Numbered from the stretch's first letter, positions 43,357-52,701 are shown. The stretch is DNA of 64,000 nucleotides from Chloroflexia bacterium SDU3-3 (GCA_009268125.1 WBOU01000005.1:411899-475898), one strand, 5' to 3'. The notes: a model not told the origin generated them from the sequence alone. Translations and numbers: made by a program.

Positions 43357-43378
43357 GCCGCACGCAGGGCACAAAAAA

Positions 43379-43404
43379 GCGAGGGTCACACATCTGGCCC
43401 TCGC
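43379..43404. terminator. Hairpin between convergent genes
   Basis: Stem GCGAGGG / CCCTCGC flanked by AAAAAA on the left (T-run for the minus strand) and CTCTTTT on the right, so it can serve both the DUF11 gene and the small gene at 43432. Confidence 0.75.
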
Positions 43405-43431
43405 ACCCCTCTTTTGCCCCACTGGGCAGCC

Positions 43432-43650
43432 CTAGCAGGTCGCGCAGCAGTTCTTTCGGCCATCGGCCACCCGCACCTCCAGGTGCTGGGCACCAAGATC
43501 CCCAAAGGCAAAATCGATCAGGCGCTCGATCAAGGCGCTCTGCGCTGGGAGCGGCTGCGAGGCCACCTCGGCATAGTAGCTGTGTGCGTCCTTCTTCACC
43601 AGATACTGGTCCCGCTTCGTGGCACGGCGCGCATACTTCTGATCTGCCAT
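43432..43650 (-). CDS. Small protein with Cys-rich C-terminus, unknown function
   Basis: 72 aa, family not recognised. ATG 43650 has AAGGAG 8 nt upstream. The first 25 residues are strongly basic with Tyr (KYARRATKRDQYLVKKDAHS), the middle is amphipathic helix (IERLIDFAFGDLG), and the protein ends KNCCATC, three cysteines in the last five residues. It might bind a metal or be a peptide precursor. No modification enzyme is adjacent. The good ribosome site and paired terminator support a real gene. Confidence 0.6.
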   Translation of the reverse strand: MADQKYARRATKRDQYLVKKDAHSYYAEVASQPLPAQSALIERLIDFAFGDLGAQHLEVRVADGRKNCCATC

Positions 43651-43882
43651 ATATCGTGCTCCTTGTTTCGGTTCATCTATACTATAGCATATCTGTGCGA
43701 CATGTAGCGTCACATGTTAATAATCCGTTGGGAAACCACATAACTCTGCTATAGCGATGGGTGGACAACCTGGTCCGCTTAGGCTCACGGCTGGTGAGCG
43801 ATGGCATACTCTCTGCTTAACGATAGCTCAAGAGATAGTACGACGCATCGTACCCAATTGTTCCAGCAAAGGAGCAACTTTT

Positions 43883-44527
43883 ATGAACGATCAACACAGA
43901 GAGACCCCGCTCAACCCGCCAGAGCCAGAGGGTGTCGATAAAGTGAACCAGCTGCTGGGCCAGCGCCGCCAGCAGGATCAGAGCGCGGTGGTGGACTACA
44001 GCGAGATCGACACGGCGGCTCGCGCCACGCCCACCAAGCTCTACGAGGGCGAGCCGGGCGGCAGCCTGGAAACCGAGGGCTACGGCGACGAGAGCCTGGA
44101 GGAGCTGACCGACCAAGAGCTGCGGGCCGACGAGACCGACGACCCGATGGAGGCTGTGGAGGAGGGCTACACCTACATCCCGCCGGTCGACCCGCCGATT
44201 GTGCCGAGCGCCGAGGGCAGCTACGAGAGCGCCGAGGTGGCCAGCGGCTTTGGCACCTCTTCGCTGGAGGACGAGTACGACGCGGATGGGCATGGCAGCT
44301 TCCTGCCCGCCGACGACGAGGTGGCGGCGCGCGTGCGCGAGGCGCTGCTAGCCGACAGCAGCACCAGCGCCTACGCCCACCAGATCAGCATCGCGGTGCG
44401 CGGCGGGCGCGTGCTGCTGCGCGGCGTGGTGGATGACCTGGATGATAGCGACAATCTCGCCGCCGTGGCCGGCTATGTCTCCGGCGTGGAAGAGGTGATC
44501 GACGACCTGGAGATACGCGGAATGTAG
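43883..44527 (+). CDS. BON-domain protein
   Basis: 214 aa; ATG 43883 has AAAGGAG upstream. The N-terminal two thirds are acidic and low-complexity (LEELTDQELRADETDDPMEA), without a signal peptide. The C-terminal BON domain (about 147-213) has ARVREALLADSSTSAYAHQI, VRGGRVLLRGVVDDLDD and GYVSGVEEVIDDLEI. BON domains bind lipid surfaces or proteins in osmotic-stress and envelope proteins. The acidic region suggests a cytoplasmic, intrinsically flexible protein. Its exact role is unknown. Confidence 0.83.
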   Translation: MNDQHRETPLNPPEPEGVDKVNQLLGQRRQQDQSAVVDYSEIDTAARATPTKLYEGEPGGSLETEGYGDESLEELTDQELRADETDDPMEAVEEGYTYIPPVDPPIVPSAEGSYESAEVASGFGTSSLEDEYDADGHGSFLPADDEVAARVREALLADSSTSAYAHQISIAVRGGRVLLRGVVDDLDDSDNLAAVAGYVSGVEEVIDDLEIRGM

Positions 44528-44553
44528 CGCAGGCTACACCATGGGGCAAAAAC

Positions 44554-44581
44554 GGGGCGCTGGCCAGCTGGCCAGCGCCCC
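44554..44581. terminator. Bidirectional terminator hairpin
   Basis: 12-bp perfect stem GGGGCGCTGGCC / GGCCAGCGCCCC with loop AGCT, between the convergent BON and cysK genes. Confidence 0.75.
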
Positions 44582-44602
44582 TCGTGCGTGCTAAGCCAGA
44601 GC

Positions 44603-45535
44603 CTACGCCTCCTCGGAGTAGAGCGGGGTGCTCAGGTAGCGCTCGCCGTTGCTGGGCGCGATAAACACGATCAGCTTGCCAGCGTTCTCGGGGCGGCGGG
44701 CCAGCTGCAGCGCGGCGGTGGCCGCAGCGCCCGAGCTGATACCCAGCAGCAGGCCCTCCTCGCGGGCCAGGCGACGCGCGGTGTCGAAGGCGTCCTCGTT
44801 CGAGATCTGGATGATCTCGTCGATGATGCCGGTGTTCAGCACATCGGGCACGAAGCCCGCGCCGATGCCCTGGATCTTGTGCGGGCCAGGCTTGCCGCCC
44901 GAAAGCACCGGCGAGGCGGTCGGCTCCACCGCCACGGCCTTGAACGAGGGTTTGCGCGACTTGATCACCTCGGCGACGCCGGTGATGGTGCCGCCGGTGC
45001 CCACGCCTGCCACCAGGATGTCGATCTCGCCGTCGGTGTCGCGCCAGATCTCCTCGGCGGTGGTGGTGCGGTGCACCTCGGGGTTGGCCGGGTTCTTGAA
45101 CTGCTGGGGCAGCCAGGCGTTGGGCGTCTCGGCGGCAATCGCCTCGGCCTGGGCGATAGCGCCACGCATGCCGTCCGGCCCAGGCGTGAGCACCAGGTCG
45201 GCCCCGAAGCCGCGCAGCAGCTTGCGGCGCTCGACACTCATCGTCTCGGGCATTGTGAGAATGACGCGGTAGCCCTTGGCCGCCGCCACAAACGCCAGGC
45301 CGATGCCGGTGTTGCCGCTGGTCGGCTCGACGATCACCGTCTCGCCTGGCTTGATCGTGCCCGCGCGCTCGGCATCCTCGATCATGGCCAGGCCGATGCG
45401 GTCCTTCACGCTGCTGGCCGGGTTGAAGTACTCCAGCTTGGCGGCGATGGTGGCCGATGTGTCGTTCAGGCGGTTCAGCTTGACCAGGGGCGTGTTGCCG
45501 ATCAGCTCGGTGATATTGTTGTAGATACGCGCCAT
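44603..45535 (-). CDS. cysK: Cysteine synthase A (O-acetylserine sulfhydrylase)
   Basis: 310-aa PLP enzyme that makes cysteine from O-acetylserine and sulfide. Family blocks are [16 protein letters not shown], the PLP lysine in [41 protein letters not shown] and [17 protein letters not shown]. The start at 45535 follows GAGGTGGG; one in-frame start 6 nt upstream is less likely. It stands alone on its strand. Confidence 0.95.
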   Translation of the reverse strand: MARIYNNITELIGNTPLVKLNRLNDTSATIAAKLEYFNPASSVKDRIGLAMIEDAERAGTIKPGETVIVEPTSGNTGIGLAFVAAAKGYRVILTMPETMSVERRKLLRGFGADLVLTPGPDGMRGAIAQAEAIAAETPNAWLPQQFKNPANPEVHRTTTAEEIWRDTDGEIDILVAGVGTGGTITGVAEVIKSRKPSFKAVAVEPTASPVLSGGKPGPHKIQGIGAGFVPDVLNTGIIDEIIQISNEDAFDTARRLAREEGLLLGISSGAAATAALQLARRPENAGKLIVFIAPSNGERYLSTPLYSEEA

Positions 45536-45668
45536 ACCCACCTCGTCCTATTCTAGTATTTGTTACTCAAGTTACTTGCGCCCATTATAGATCGTAGCGG
45601 CGCTCAGATCAAGCATTTTCTTGGGGTATTGGCAAAATTCGTCAACCTGCCCCAACGCGGGCACAGAC

Positions 45669-47807
45669 CTAGGGCAAGGCGTCGCGCTGGAGCCGTTCGA
45701 TCGCATCCTCGGCCTTGGGGCAGCCGTCCTGGCTCACGGCCAGCGCGCGGCGGTAGGTGGTGGCGGCCTCGCCGACCATGGCCAGCTGCTCGTAGAGCGC
45801 GCCGAGCGACAGCAGCACCGCCACCTGCTGCTGCCGCAGCTCCTCGCGGCGCTCCTCCACGTCGGACGAGTCGCCGAAGAACGGACAGTCGTCCATATAG
45901 TCGCCGCGGTAGAGCGCGGATGCCTGCTCCATGCTGGCGCGGGCCGCATCCAGGTCGCCCTGGCGCTGGGCGGTCTGGCCGCGCTCGACAGCGCGTGCGT
46001 GCTCATCCACATCGCACCATGCCACGCAGGCCGGGTCGAGCCAGTAGCGCTCGTGGTGATAGGTGATCAGCTTGCTCTCGTTGCCGCGCCGCAGCCCCGG
46101 CTCTAGCGTGCGGCGCAGGGCCGAGAGCGTGCGGTGGAAGGCGCTGTCGGCCTTATCCATGTCCAGATCGGGCCAGATGATCTCCTCGGCCTCATCTTTT
46201 GTCAGCCCTTTGCCGCGCCGGTCGAACAGAAAGGCGAACAGCGCCTCGGCCTGGTAGTTGCCCGCCTTATCGCCGCCCCAGCGCTCAATCCGGCTACCAT
46301 CGCGCTCGACATGCAGCGGGCCAAGCGCCGAGACGCGCAGGCCCGGCTGCCGGGCCGCCGAGGCAGCGGGCGCGGGCTGGGCCGAGGCCAGTGCCTGGCG
46401 GGCCTCGGCGGCCTGAGCCTCAAGCTGGGCCTGCTCGGCGCGCAGCTGGCGGCTCTGCTCGGCCAGCGCGGCCATGGCCAGCTCCTCCTCCTGCTGGGTG
46501 CGGGCGTGCTTCACCGAGAGCGCCAGGTAGCGGCTCAGCGAGTCGAGCAGCGCGCGCTCGACCTTGGTGTACCAGTCCTCGGATCGCTTGGGGCCAAGCG
46601 CCAGCAGGCCCAGCACCTCGTCGCCACGGCGCAGCGGCATCAGCAGGCGGGCGTCGGGCCACGCGGCCAGCTCGCCCACATAGGCGGTCGGCTCGGAGGG
46701 GATGTCGATAGCGCGCAGGGCGCTGGCATCGGGCGCATCGGTGCCGTAGCTGGCCAGCATGCGCAGCCCGCCCGGCTCGATCACGGCCACCGCGCCCGAG
46801 CGAACCTTCAGCGTCCGGCAGATCGCCGAGAGGCCCGCGTCGAGCTGGGCGGCCAGATCGCCGTGCTCGAACAGATCCTCGCTGACCGCGCGCAGCAGGC
46901 GGCCATAGTCGAACTCGCGGTGAAAAAAGCGCCGGTCAAGCCACGAGCCGACCCAGTCGCGGATGGGCGCGAAGATCGCCACCAGCGCCACCAGCGCGAA
47001 GATTGTAAACAGCGGCGTCTTCAGGCCCAGCAGGCCGCTGACCAGCGGCTCGAACAGCAGCAGCGCGAGGATAAACGACAGCGTCACACCGCTGGCCAGG
47101 ATCGAGCGGATGAAGGTGCGCCGTGCCACGCGGGCAGGCAGCAGCATGCGGTAGGCCAGCACCATGTAGGCCATCAGCGCCAGGCCCGCATCCATCAGCA
47201 GCTGGCCGGGGGCCTGGGGCCAGCCCACCTCGCGCGCCACCGAGGCGAACAGCGCGCCCGACACGGCGATGGCCACCGACCCCGCGAAGAAGCCGCGCCG
47301 CCGCCGCTCGATCATGTCGTCGCGGAACAGCAGGTAGTTGCGAAACACCAGCCACAGCGAGAGCGCCAGCGGAAACGCGCGCTGCAGCGCCGAGCAGGCT
47401 GTGAGCAGCAGGTGGGGGAAGCGCGGCGGCGACGAGGCCAGCTGCATATCGGGCGAGAGCAGCGCATAGGCGGCCAGCAGCGCGCCCGTGGCTAGGAAGA
47501 TCGCCACCGCCGCGCTGCGCAGCCGCTCCAGCCGCCGCGTGTCGGCGACAATATTGGTGAAGTTGAGCCACACTGGCGGCAGCAGCATGGCCGCCGCGAT
47601 CTCCAGCCGCAGCATCAGCGGGCGCACGCTGGCCAGCTCGCTGGTGAGCGCGCCCACCACATTCGAGAGGCCGTAGAGCGTCAGCAGCAGGCAGAGCCAC
47701 GCGAAGGCGTGGGCGGCGGGGTCGCGGGGCGAGCGCACCAGCAGGCTCAGGCCAAGCCACGACGCCAAGACACCCATGAGGAAGGTGGGAATAAGCGCAA
47801 GCGGCAT
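45669..47807 (-). CDS. Membrane-anchored GAF-SARP/BTAD transcriptional regulator
   Basis: 712 aa; ATG 47807 follows TGAGG. Residues about 1-290 contain eight to nine hydrophobic helices, like the 7TM input of some histidine kinases. A GAF domain (about 310-440) and a coiled coil (about 450-490) follow. From about 500 there is an OmpR-type winged helix of SARP kind (LRVSALGPLHVERDGSRIERW, LFAFLFDRRGKGLTKDEAEEIIWPDLD, AFHRTLSALRRTLEPG) and a BTAD/TPR-like tail. No kinase or ATPase domain replaces the output, so it should be a one-component regulator acting from the membrane. Its targets are unknown; cysK is 133 bp away on the same strand. Confidence 0.82.
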   Translation of the reverse strand: MPLALIPTFLMGVLASWLGLSLLVRSPRDPAAHAFAWLCLLLTLYGLSNVVGALTSELASVRPLMLRLEIAAAMLLPPVWLNFTNIVADTRRLERLRSAAVAIFLATGALLAAYALLSPDMQLASSPPRFPHLLLTACSALQRAFPLALSLWLVFRNYLLFRDDMIERRRRGFFAGSVAIAVSGALFASVAREVGWPQAPGQLLMDAGLALMAYMVLAYRMLLPARVARRTFIRSILASGVTLSFILALLLFEPLVSGLLGLKTPLFTIFALVALVAIFAPIRDWVGSWLDRRFFHREFDYGRLLRAVSEDLFEHGDLAAQLDAGLSAICRTLKVRSGAVAVIEPGGLRMLASYGTDAPDASALRAIDIPSEPTAYVGELAAWPDARLLMPLRRGDEVLGLLALGPKRSEDWYTKVERALLDSLSRYLALSVKHARTQQEEELAMAALAEQSRQLRAEQAQLEAQAAEARQALASAQPAPAASAARQPGLRVSALGPLHVERDGSRIERWGGDKAGNYQAEALFAFLFDRRGKGLTKDEAEEIIWPDLDMDKADSAFHRTLSALRRTLEPGLRRGNESKLITYHHERYWLDPACVAWCDVDEHARAVERGQTAQRQGDLDAARASMEQASALYRGDYMDDCPFFGDSSDVEERREELRQQQVAVLLSLGALYEQLAMVGEAATTYRRALAVSQDGCPKAEDAIERLQRDALP

Positions 47808-47918
47808 GAGATAGCCTCAGATCAAATACGATTAGGGTGAGTATAGCATCCAGCAGATGCTAGGCGCAAACAGATCGGGCCAGGCGAGATTCTCGCTCCC
47901 TCCAAGGCGCTAAGCAGC

Positions 47919-47950
47919 CATTTCACCACGAAGGGGCAAAGACACCAGGG
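47919..47950. repeat. Partial interspersed repeat
   Basis: TTTCACCACGAAGGGGCAAAGACACCAGGG is a degenerate unit of the dispersed family. The rest of the 317-bp divergent gap (47808-48124) holds only the promoter region of the PspC gene and no further feature that I can support. Confidence 0.65.
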
Positions 47951-48124
47951 CCGGAGCGGGGGGCTAGTTATCACCATCGCCTAGCAGCATTCCCACGCGC
48001 AGCGCCGCAGCGAATTTCTGCTACACTATGCGGCGAACGAACGCTGCAACAAAATCTTAACACCTGCCGTCGTATGGGCAGCTACAGATGGCACATTCCA
48101 GCCAACACAGAGGAGTAAGGGGAC

Positions 48125-48712
48125 ATGCAACAGCAGCGACTCATGCGTAGCCGCACCGAGGTCGTTATCAGCGGGGTGTGCGGCGGCCTCGGCGAATATT
48201 TTGGGGTCGACCCGGTCATCGTGCGCCTGATCTTTGCGCTGGCCACGCTCACCACCGGCATCGGCCTGCTCATATACCCGGCGCTCTGGATCGCCATGCC
48301 CAAGGCTCCGGCACCGGCGGGCAGCGCCCCAGGGCCGCAGATGTTCGGCGCGAGCGAGCAGCCCTACATGGTGCAGCGCGAGCGGGCGGGCGTGGCCAGC
48401 GCGGCGCGCTACGCCGAGCCGCCGCCGCCCAGCAGCTACAACTTCGACCCGCTCACCGGCCAGCCGGTGCGCCCCGCCGGGGCCACCGGCGAGACCACCC
48501 AGCTGCCCTACGACCCGTTTCCCGCCGACCCGCAGCAGATCTCCTACCCGGCGCAGCCCGCACCAGCCCGCAGCAACAAGGGCCGCTGGGTCGCCTTCGG
48601 CCTGATCGCCTTCGGCATCATGGTGCTGGCCGACCAGCTGCAGATCAACATCGGGTTTATCTTCCCATTTCTGATGATCGGGCTGGGCGTCTACCTGCTG
48701 CGCAAGCGCTAG
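48125..48712 (+). CDS. PspC-domain membrane protein
   Basis: 195 aa; ATG 48125 follows GAGGAG and AAGGGG. The N-terminal PspC domain (about 5-60) has LMRSRTEVVISGVCGGLGEYF and VRLIFALATLTTGIGLLIYPALWIAMP. A long Pro/Tyr-rich linker leads to two short helices at the C-terminus (GRWVAFGLIAFGIMVLADQ, GFIFPFLMIGLGVYLL) of the LiaF/LiaI type. It probably takes part in sensing envelope stress. No pspA or partner gene is adjacent. Confidence 0.88.
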   Translation: MQQQRLMRSRTEVVISGVCGGLGEYFGVDPVIVRLIFALATLTTGIGLLIYPALWIAMPKAPAPAGSAPGPQMFGASEQPYMVQRERAGVASAARYAEPPPPSSYNFDPLTGQPVRPAGATGETTQLPYDPFPADPQQISYPAQPAPARSNKGRWVAFGLIAFGIMVLADQLQINIGFIFPFLMIGLGVYLLRKR

Positions 48713-48730
48713 GGCGCGGCAGAAAGCACC

Positions 48731-48763
48731 AAAGGCCACGCGGTATACCGCCGCGTGGCCTTT
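48731..48763. terminator. Bidirectional terminator hairpin
   Basis: 13-bp perfect stem AAAGGCCACGCGG / CCGCGTGGCCTTT between the convergent PspC and ABC transporter genes; the stem ends supply short A and T runs. Confidence 0.8.
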
Positions 48764-48770
48764 GTGTTGC

Positions 48771-50654
48771 CTAGCGGTAGCCCTCGGCCTGCATCTCGAA
48801 CAGGCGGGCGTAGGTGCCACCCTTGGCCATCAGCTCGGCGTGCGAGCCAAGCTCGCCCACCTGCCCGCCCTCGATCACCACGATCCGATCGGCCATGCGC
48901 ACCGTGCTGAAGCGGTGCGAGATCAGCACCGCGATCTTGCCCTCAGTCAGCTTGCGGAAGCGTTGGAAGATCTCATACTCGCGCTCGGCATCCAGCGCGC
49001 TGGTCGGCTCATCCAGCACCAGCACCTCGCCGTCGCGCATGAAGGCGCGGCTGAGCGCCACCTTCTGCCACTGCCCGCCCGACAGCTCGTGCCCCGAGCG
49101 GAACCAGCGCCCCAGCACTGTCTCCAGCCCCTCGGGAAGCTCCGAGGAGACCTCGTCGGCCCCGCCGCGCTCGGCGGCATCCTCGATGCGCGCGGTGTCC
49201 TCCATGCTCTCGATCTGGCCAAAGCCGATGTTCTCGCGCATGCTCAGGTGGTAGTGCACGAAGTCCTGGAAGATCACGCCGATCTTGCGGCGCAGGTCAT
49301 CCGGCGCGAAGTCGCGCAGATCGATGCCATCCAGCAGAATCTGGCCCTCGGTCGGGTCGTAGAGCCGCGTCATCAGCTTGATCAGCGTGGTCTTGCCCGC
49401 GCCGTTCTGGCCCACCAGCGCGATCTTCTCGCCGGGGCGGATGACGAGGTTGATATCGCGCAGCGCCCAGTCCTCGCGGTCGGGGTAGCGGAACGACACG
49501 TGGCGAAACTCTAGGCCCTGGGTCAGCCGCGCGGGCATGGCCGCAGGCGTGGCGGCCTGGGCCATCTGCGGCTCCAGCGTCAGGAAGCCGAACAGATTGT
49601 CCATAAACAGCCCGTTCTCGTACAGCCGGTTCAGGTTGTCGAACAGGCCCTGGAAGGTGCCCTGGCTGCTGCGGAACAGCGCCAGGTAGAAGGTCATCGA
49701 GCCAAGCGTGATCACGCCGCCCACGGTCTCGAAGATGATCCAGGCGTAGCAGGCGTAGTAGCTGAACGACGAGAGCATGCCCCAGATCAGGCTGTAGAGC
49801 GAGCGCCTGCGGGCCAGCCGCTCATCCTCGTCGAAGGTCTTCCAGAAGATCTCCTCGTAGCGCCGCAGCAGCGGCTCGCCCAGGCCGAACAGCTTCACCT
49901 CCTTCACGCTGCTGTCCACCGTCAGCACGTGCTCGAAGTACTGCATGCGCCGGAACTCGGGCGCGCGCCAGGTGAGCATGCGGAAGTGCAGGTTGCTGTA
50001 GCGCCCCTGGGCGATAAACGAGGGGATGGTGGCCCCAAACAGGATGAGCGCCACCAGCGGGCTGAAGGTGATCAGGCCCACCGCGAAGGTCAGCAGCGTG
50101 ATCACGTTCTGCACCAGCATGAAGCTGCCGTTGATGATGCCCAGCGCGCGGAAGTCGGCCTCGCGGCGGGCGTTCTGCAGCTTGTCGTAGAAGCTGGGGT
50201 CTTCAAAATACTGCAGGTCGAGCGAGAGCGCCTTGCGGATGACCGTGGTGTTGATGTAGTTGCCCAGCCGCGCGTTCAGCACGTGCTCGGCCAGTAGCCG
50301 CACCTGCGAGAGCACCGCGCCCAGCAGCAGCAGCCCGAACTCGGCCAGCAGCAGCGGCAGCGTGGCCTGCAGCCCAGCGGCGGCCCCCAGCCCGGCAGCC
50401 AGCGCCGCCACCACGGCATCCACGATCAGCTTGCCCACCCACGCCTGGCTGATCGGCAGCAGCGCGCTCACCAGCGTGATCGCCGCCATCACCAGCGTGT
50501 TCAGCCGATCGGATGCCCACACCAGCCGGAACGCGCCGGGGATATTGCTGTAGGCCTTGCGCGTCTCGCGCAGGCGCTCGCGCCAGGGCTTGCGCGGCTC
50601 GTCGGGGAGCGGTGCGACCCCGCCCATACGCTCGCGCCGAGGAGAAACACCCAT
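48771..50654 (-). CDS. ABC exporter, fused permease/ATPase (MsbA-like half transporter)
   Basis: 627 aa. The start MGVSPRRERMGG at 50654 follows GAAGG. Six membrane helices occupy about 40-345. The nucleotide-binding domain (about 385-620) has Walker A LVGQNGAGKTTLIKL, signature LSGGQWQKVALSRAF, Walker B VLVLDEPTSALDAE and the H-loop LISHRFSTVRMADRI. It should form a homodimer or pair with another half transporter. Substrates in this broad family include lipids, drugs and peptides. It is monocistronic by position; the HU gene 147 bp upstream has its own terminator. Confidence 0.94.
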   Translation of the reverse strand: MGVSPRRERMGGVAPLPDEPRKPWRERLRETRKAYSNIPGAFRLVWASDRLNTLVMAAITLVSALLPISQAWVGKLIVDAVVAALAAGLGAAAGLQATLPLLLAEFGLLLLGAVLSQVRLLAEHVLNARLGNYINTTVIRKALSLDLQYFEDPSFYDKLQNARREADFRALGIINGSFMLVQNVITLLTFAVGLITFSPLVALILFGATIPSFIAQGRYSNLHFRMLTWRAPEFRRMQYFEHVLTVDSSVKEVKLFGLGEPLLRRYEEIFWKTFDEDERLARRRSLYSLIWGMLSSFSYYACYAWIIFETVGGVITLGSMTFYLALFRSSQGTFQGLFDNLNRLYENGLFMDNLFGFLTLEPQMAQAATPAAMPARLTQGLEFRHVSFRYPDREDWALRDINLVIRPGEKIALVGQNGAGKTTLIKLMTRLYDPTEGQILLDGIDLRDFAPDDLRRKIGVIFQDFVHYHLSMRENIGFGQIESMEDTARIEDAAERGGADEVSSELPEGLETVLGRWFRSGHELSGGQWQKVALSRAFMRDGEVLVLDEPTSALDAEREYEIFQRFRKLTEGKIAVLISHRFSTVRMADRIVVIEGGQVGELGSHAELMAKGGTYARLFEMQAEGYR

Positions 50655-50758
50655 AGTAGAACCTTCTTTATGCTTCGATTGCTTTTCGCAAGAATCGTAG
50701 CACAGCGCGGGCGGGTGTGGCCCCGGCATTTGGGCAGGTTTTCACAGGGCGCAAAAAA

Positions 50759-50786
50759 GCACCAGCGGCTCACAGGCCGCTGGTGC
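50759..50786 (-). terminator. Terminator of the HU gene
   Basis: 11-bp stem GCACCAGCGGC / GCCGCTGGTGC with a 6-nt loop, followed on the minus strand by a TTTTTT run (50753-50758), 16 bp after the HU stop. Confidence 0.88.
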
Positions 50787-50801
50787 CCATCGACAATCGA
50801 A

Positions 50802-51083
50802 CTACTTGCCGCCCTTGACCAGCTCCTTGAGGGTGCTGCTGGCGCTGAAGCCAGGGGTCGAGGTGGCCGGGATGGTGATCTTCTGGCGGGTCTGGGGGTT
50901 GACGCCCTCGCGCTCCTGGCGCTGGCGAACCTCGAACGTCCCAAAGCCAGTCAGGGTCACCTTTTCGCCCTGTTTGAGCTGCTCAGCAATGATATCAAGC
51001 GCGGCATCGATCACCAGCTTCGTCTCTTTCTGCGAGACGTTCGTGCGCTCCGAGACCGCCTTGATGAAGTCTGTCTTCTGCAT
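50802..51083 (-). CDS. hup: HU-family DNA-binding protein
   Basis: 93 aa, the normal HU length. It begins MQKTDFIKAVSERTNVSQKE and has GEKVTLTGFGTFEVRQRQ, the arm segment GVNPQTRQKITIPA and PGFSASSTLKELV. It is a dimeric nucleoid protein that bends and packs DNA. AGGAGGAG precedes ATG 51083. A TTGACA box (about 51149-51154, minus strand) with a CAGTATACTG palindrome just downstream marks the promoter region, which is not closely spaced to a good -10. Confidence 0.96.
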   Translation of the reverse strand: MQKTDFIKAVSERTNVSQKETKLVIDAALDIIAEQLKQGEKVTLTGFGTFEVRQRQEREGVNPQTRQKITIPATSTPGFSASSTLKELVKGGK

Positions 51084-51312
51084 ACGTGTAGCTCCTCCTA
51101 CGGTACGTATGTGCGATTACCTCATTCGTATGCAGTATACTGTACTTGTCAAGACCTTTCGTGATTAGGACGCCCTAGAACGGCTCTGAGATTTTCCACA
51201 TAGCATTTTAGCGCATCACAAAGCCAAGAAACGCATCTGGCATTAGAAAGGGAAATAGTTAAAATCGCGCCGTAGGCCTGCAGATGTTTGCCCTATCCCA
51301 ACGCAGAATCGG

Positions 51313-52701
51313 CTAGCCAAACTGCTGTGCCCCGATGCGCAGCTGGTCGACCAGGGCCATGACATCGGCCAGCGGCAGCGGCATGCACAGCACCCGCACG
51401 TGCTCATCGGGGGCAAAGGCATCCGCATCGCCATAGGTGAGCACCAGGGCACGCATGGGCTGCCCACCGCTGTGGCGTTGGCATGCATCCTGGGCCGCCG
51501 CGCCAAGCTGGGCATCGGCGATGATCAGGGCGGGCTGCTGCTGACGGCACATGTCGTGTAGCTGGGCGGCGGCGCTGGACTCGCGGGTGCTGTAGCCTGC
51601 GCGCTGCAGCGCGTTCAGCAGCAGCGTGCGGAACGCCGAGTCGCCGCTGGCCACCACCACCGGGAAGGTGCGCTCCAGCTGAAAGGGCGAGTGGCTGGGG
51701 CGGGCCGCACCGCGCTGATCGACCAGAAAGGTGCAGCCGCCCTGGGCCTTGGCGGCGTGCTTCATCTCGGCGGCGGCGCGGGCCATCTCCTCGGGGTCGC
51801 TGTAGGCCGTGGTGCGATTCGAGACCCCGCCGATCGACAGGCTGAGCAGCCGAAAGCGGCGCAGCACCCCAAAGCGGTCGACGCCCGTCTGGTAGCCGCG
51901 CTGCCAGTCCTCGGACTGGTAGAAGTGGCTCACCTGGCGCTCGAACATGGCCAGCGCCTCGGCGCAGATCGGCTCCACGCACTCGGGCGTGGTCAGCACC
52001 ACAAAGTCATCACCGCCCACGTGTCCGATAAAAGCTTGGCCCCTGCCGTGGCGGGCCACCGCCGCCTGAAGGATGCTCGACAGCAGCATGATCGCCCGAT
52101 CGCCGCGCGAGAACCCGTAGGTGTCGTTAAAGGTTTTGAAGTTATCGAGATCGGCGTGCAGCAGGGCCAGCGGCCTATGCGACTGAAAGCGCTGCCCCAG
52201 CTCCTGGGCGATCAGCGCGCCGCCGGGCAGGCCCGAGAGCGGGTTGAGCAGCGGGCGGCGCGCCGCGCGGCGCAGGTGCGACCGCACCCGCGCGAGCACC
52301 TCGGTGACGGCAAAAGGCTTGACAATGTAGTCATCCGCGCCGGTCTCGAAGCCCACCACCACATCATCCGGGCGCATGCGGGCCGTCATCACGATCATGG
52401 GGATGTGCGAGATGCGGGTGTCGTTGCGCATCTGGCGGATGGCCTCGTAGCCATCCATCTGCGGCATCATGAGGTCGACCAGCACCAGCTGCGGCAGGTG
52501 CTGCTGGGCCAGCCGAACCACCTCGTGGCCATTTGACGCGCTCAGCACCAGATAGCCCTCATTCCGCAGCGATGTTTCAAGCAGCGAGCGCAAAAGCGGA
52601 TCGTCATCGGCCACCAAGATACACTGCGATTGGCTGCCGATATCTTCGAGCACTTTTGGCTGTGGTAGCGCAGAGATCTGGCCAGTTAGATTGTGGTTCA
52701 T
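51313..52701 (-). CDS. Response regulator with GGDEF domain and C-terminal degenerate receiver
   Basis: 462 aa; ATG 52701 has GGAG 7 nt upstream. The receiver (about 25-145) has ILVADDDPLLRSLLE, LVDLMMPQMDGYE and the Lys of DYIVKPFAV. The diguanylate cyclase domain (about 155-320) has HADLDNFKTFNDTYGFSRGD and the active-site loop GGDDF (229-233), a tolerated variant of GGDEF. No RxxD inhibitory site is seen before it. The last 120 residues look like a second receiver without phospho-site signature (VVVASGDSAFRTLLLNALQRAGY). It would make cyclic-di-GMP on phosphorylation. The cognate kinase is not adjacent. Confidence 0.88.
   Translation of the reverse strand: MNHNLTGQISALPQPKVLEDIGSQSQCILVADDDPLLRSLLETSLRNEGYLVLSASNGHEVVRLAQQHLPQLVLVDLMMPQMDGYEAIRQMRNDTRISHIPMIVMTARMRPDDVVVGFETGADDYIVKPFAVTEVLARVRSHLRRAARRPLLNPLSGLPGGALIAQELGQRFQSHRPLALLHADLDNFKTFNDTYGFSRGDRAIMLLSSILQAAVARHGRGQAFIGHVGGDDFVVLTTPECVEPICAEALAMFERQVSHFYQSEDWQRGYQTGVDRFGVLRRFRLLSLSIGGVSNRTTAYSDPEEMARAAAEMKHAAKAQGGCTFLVDQRGAARPSHSPFQLERTFPVVVASGDSAFRTLLLNALQRAGYSTRESSAAAQLHDMCRQQQPALIIADAQLGAAAQDACQRHSGGQPMRALVLTYGDADAFAPDEHVRVLCMPLPLADVMALVDQLRIGAQQFG

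Noticed and set aside
44588..45556. 322-aa plus-strand frame
   Set aside because: Antisense of cysK, which has all family motifs.
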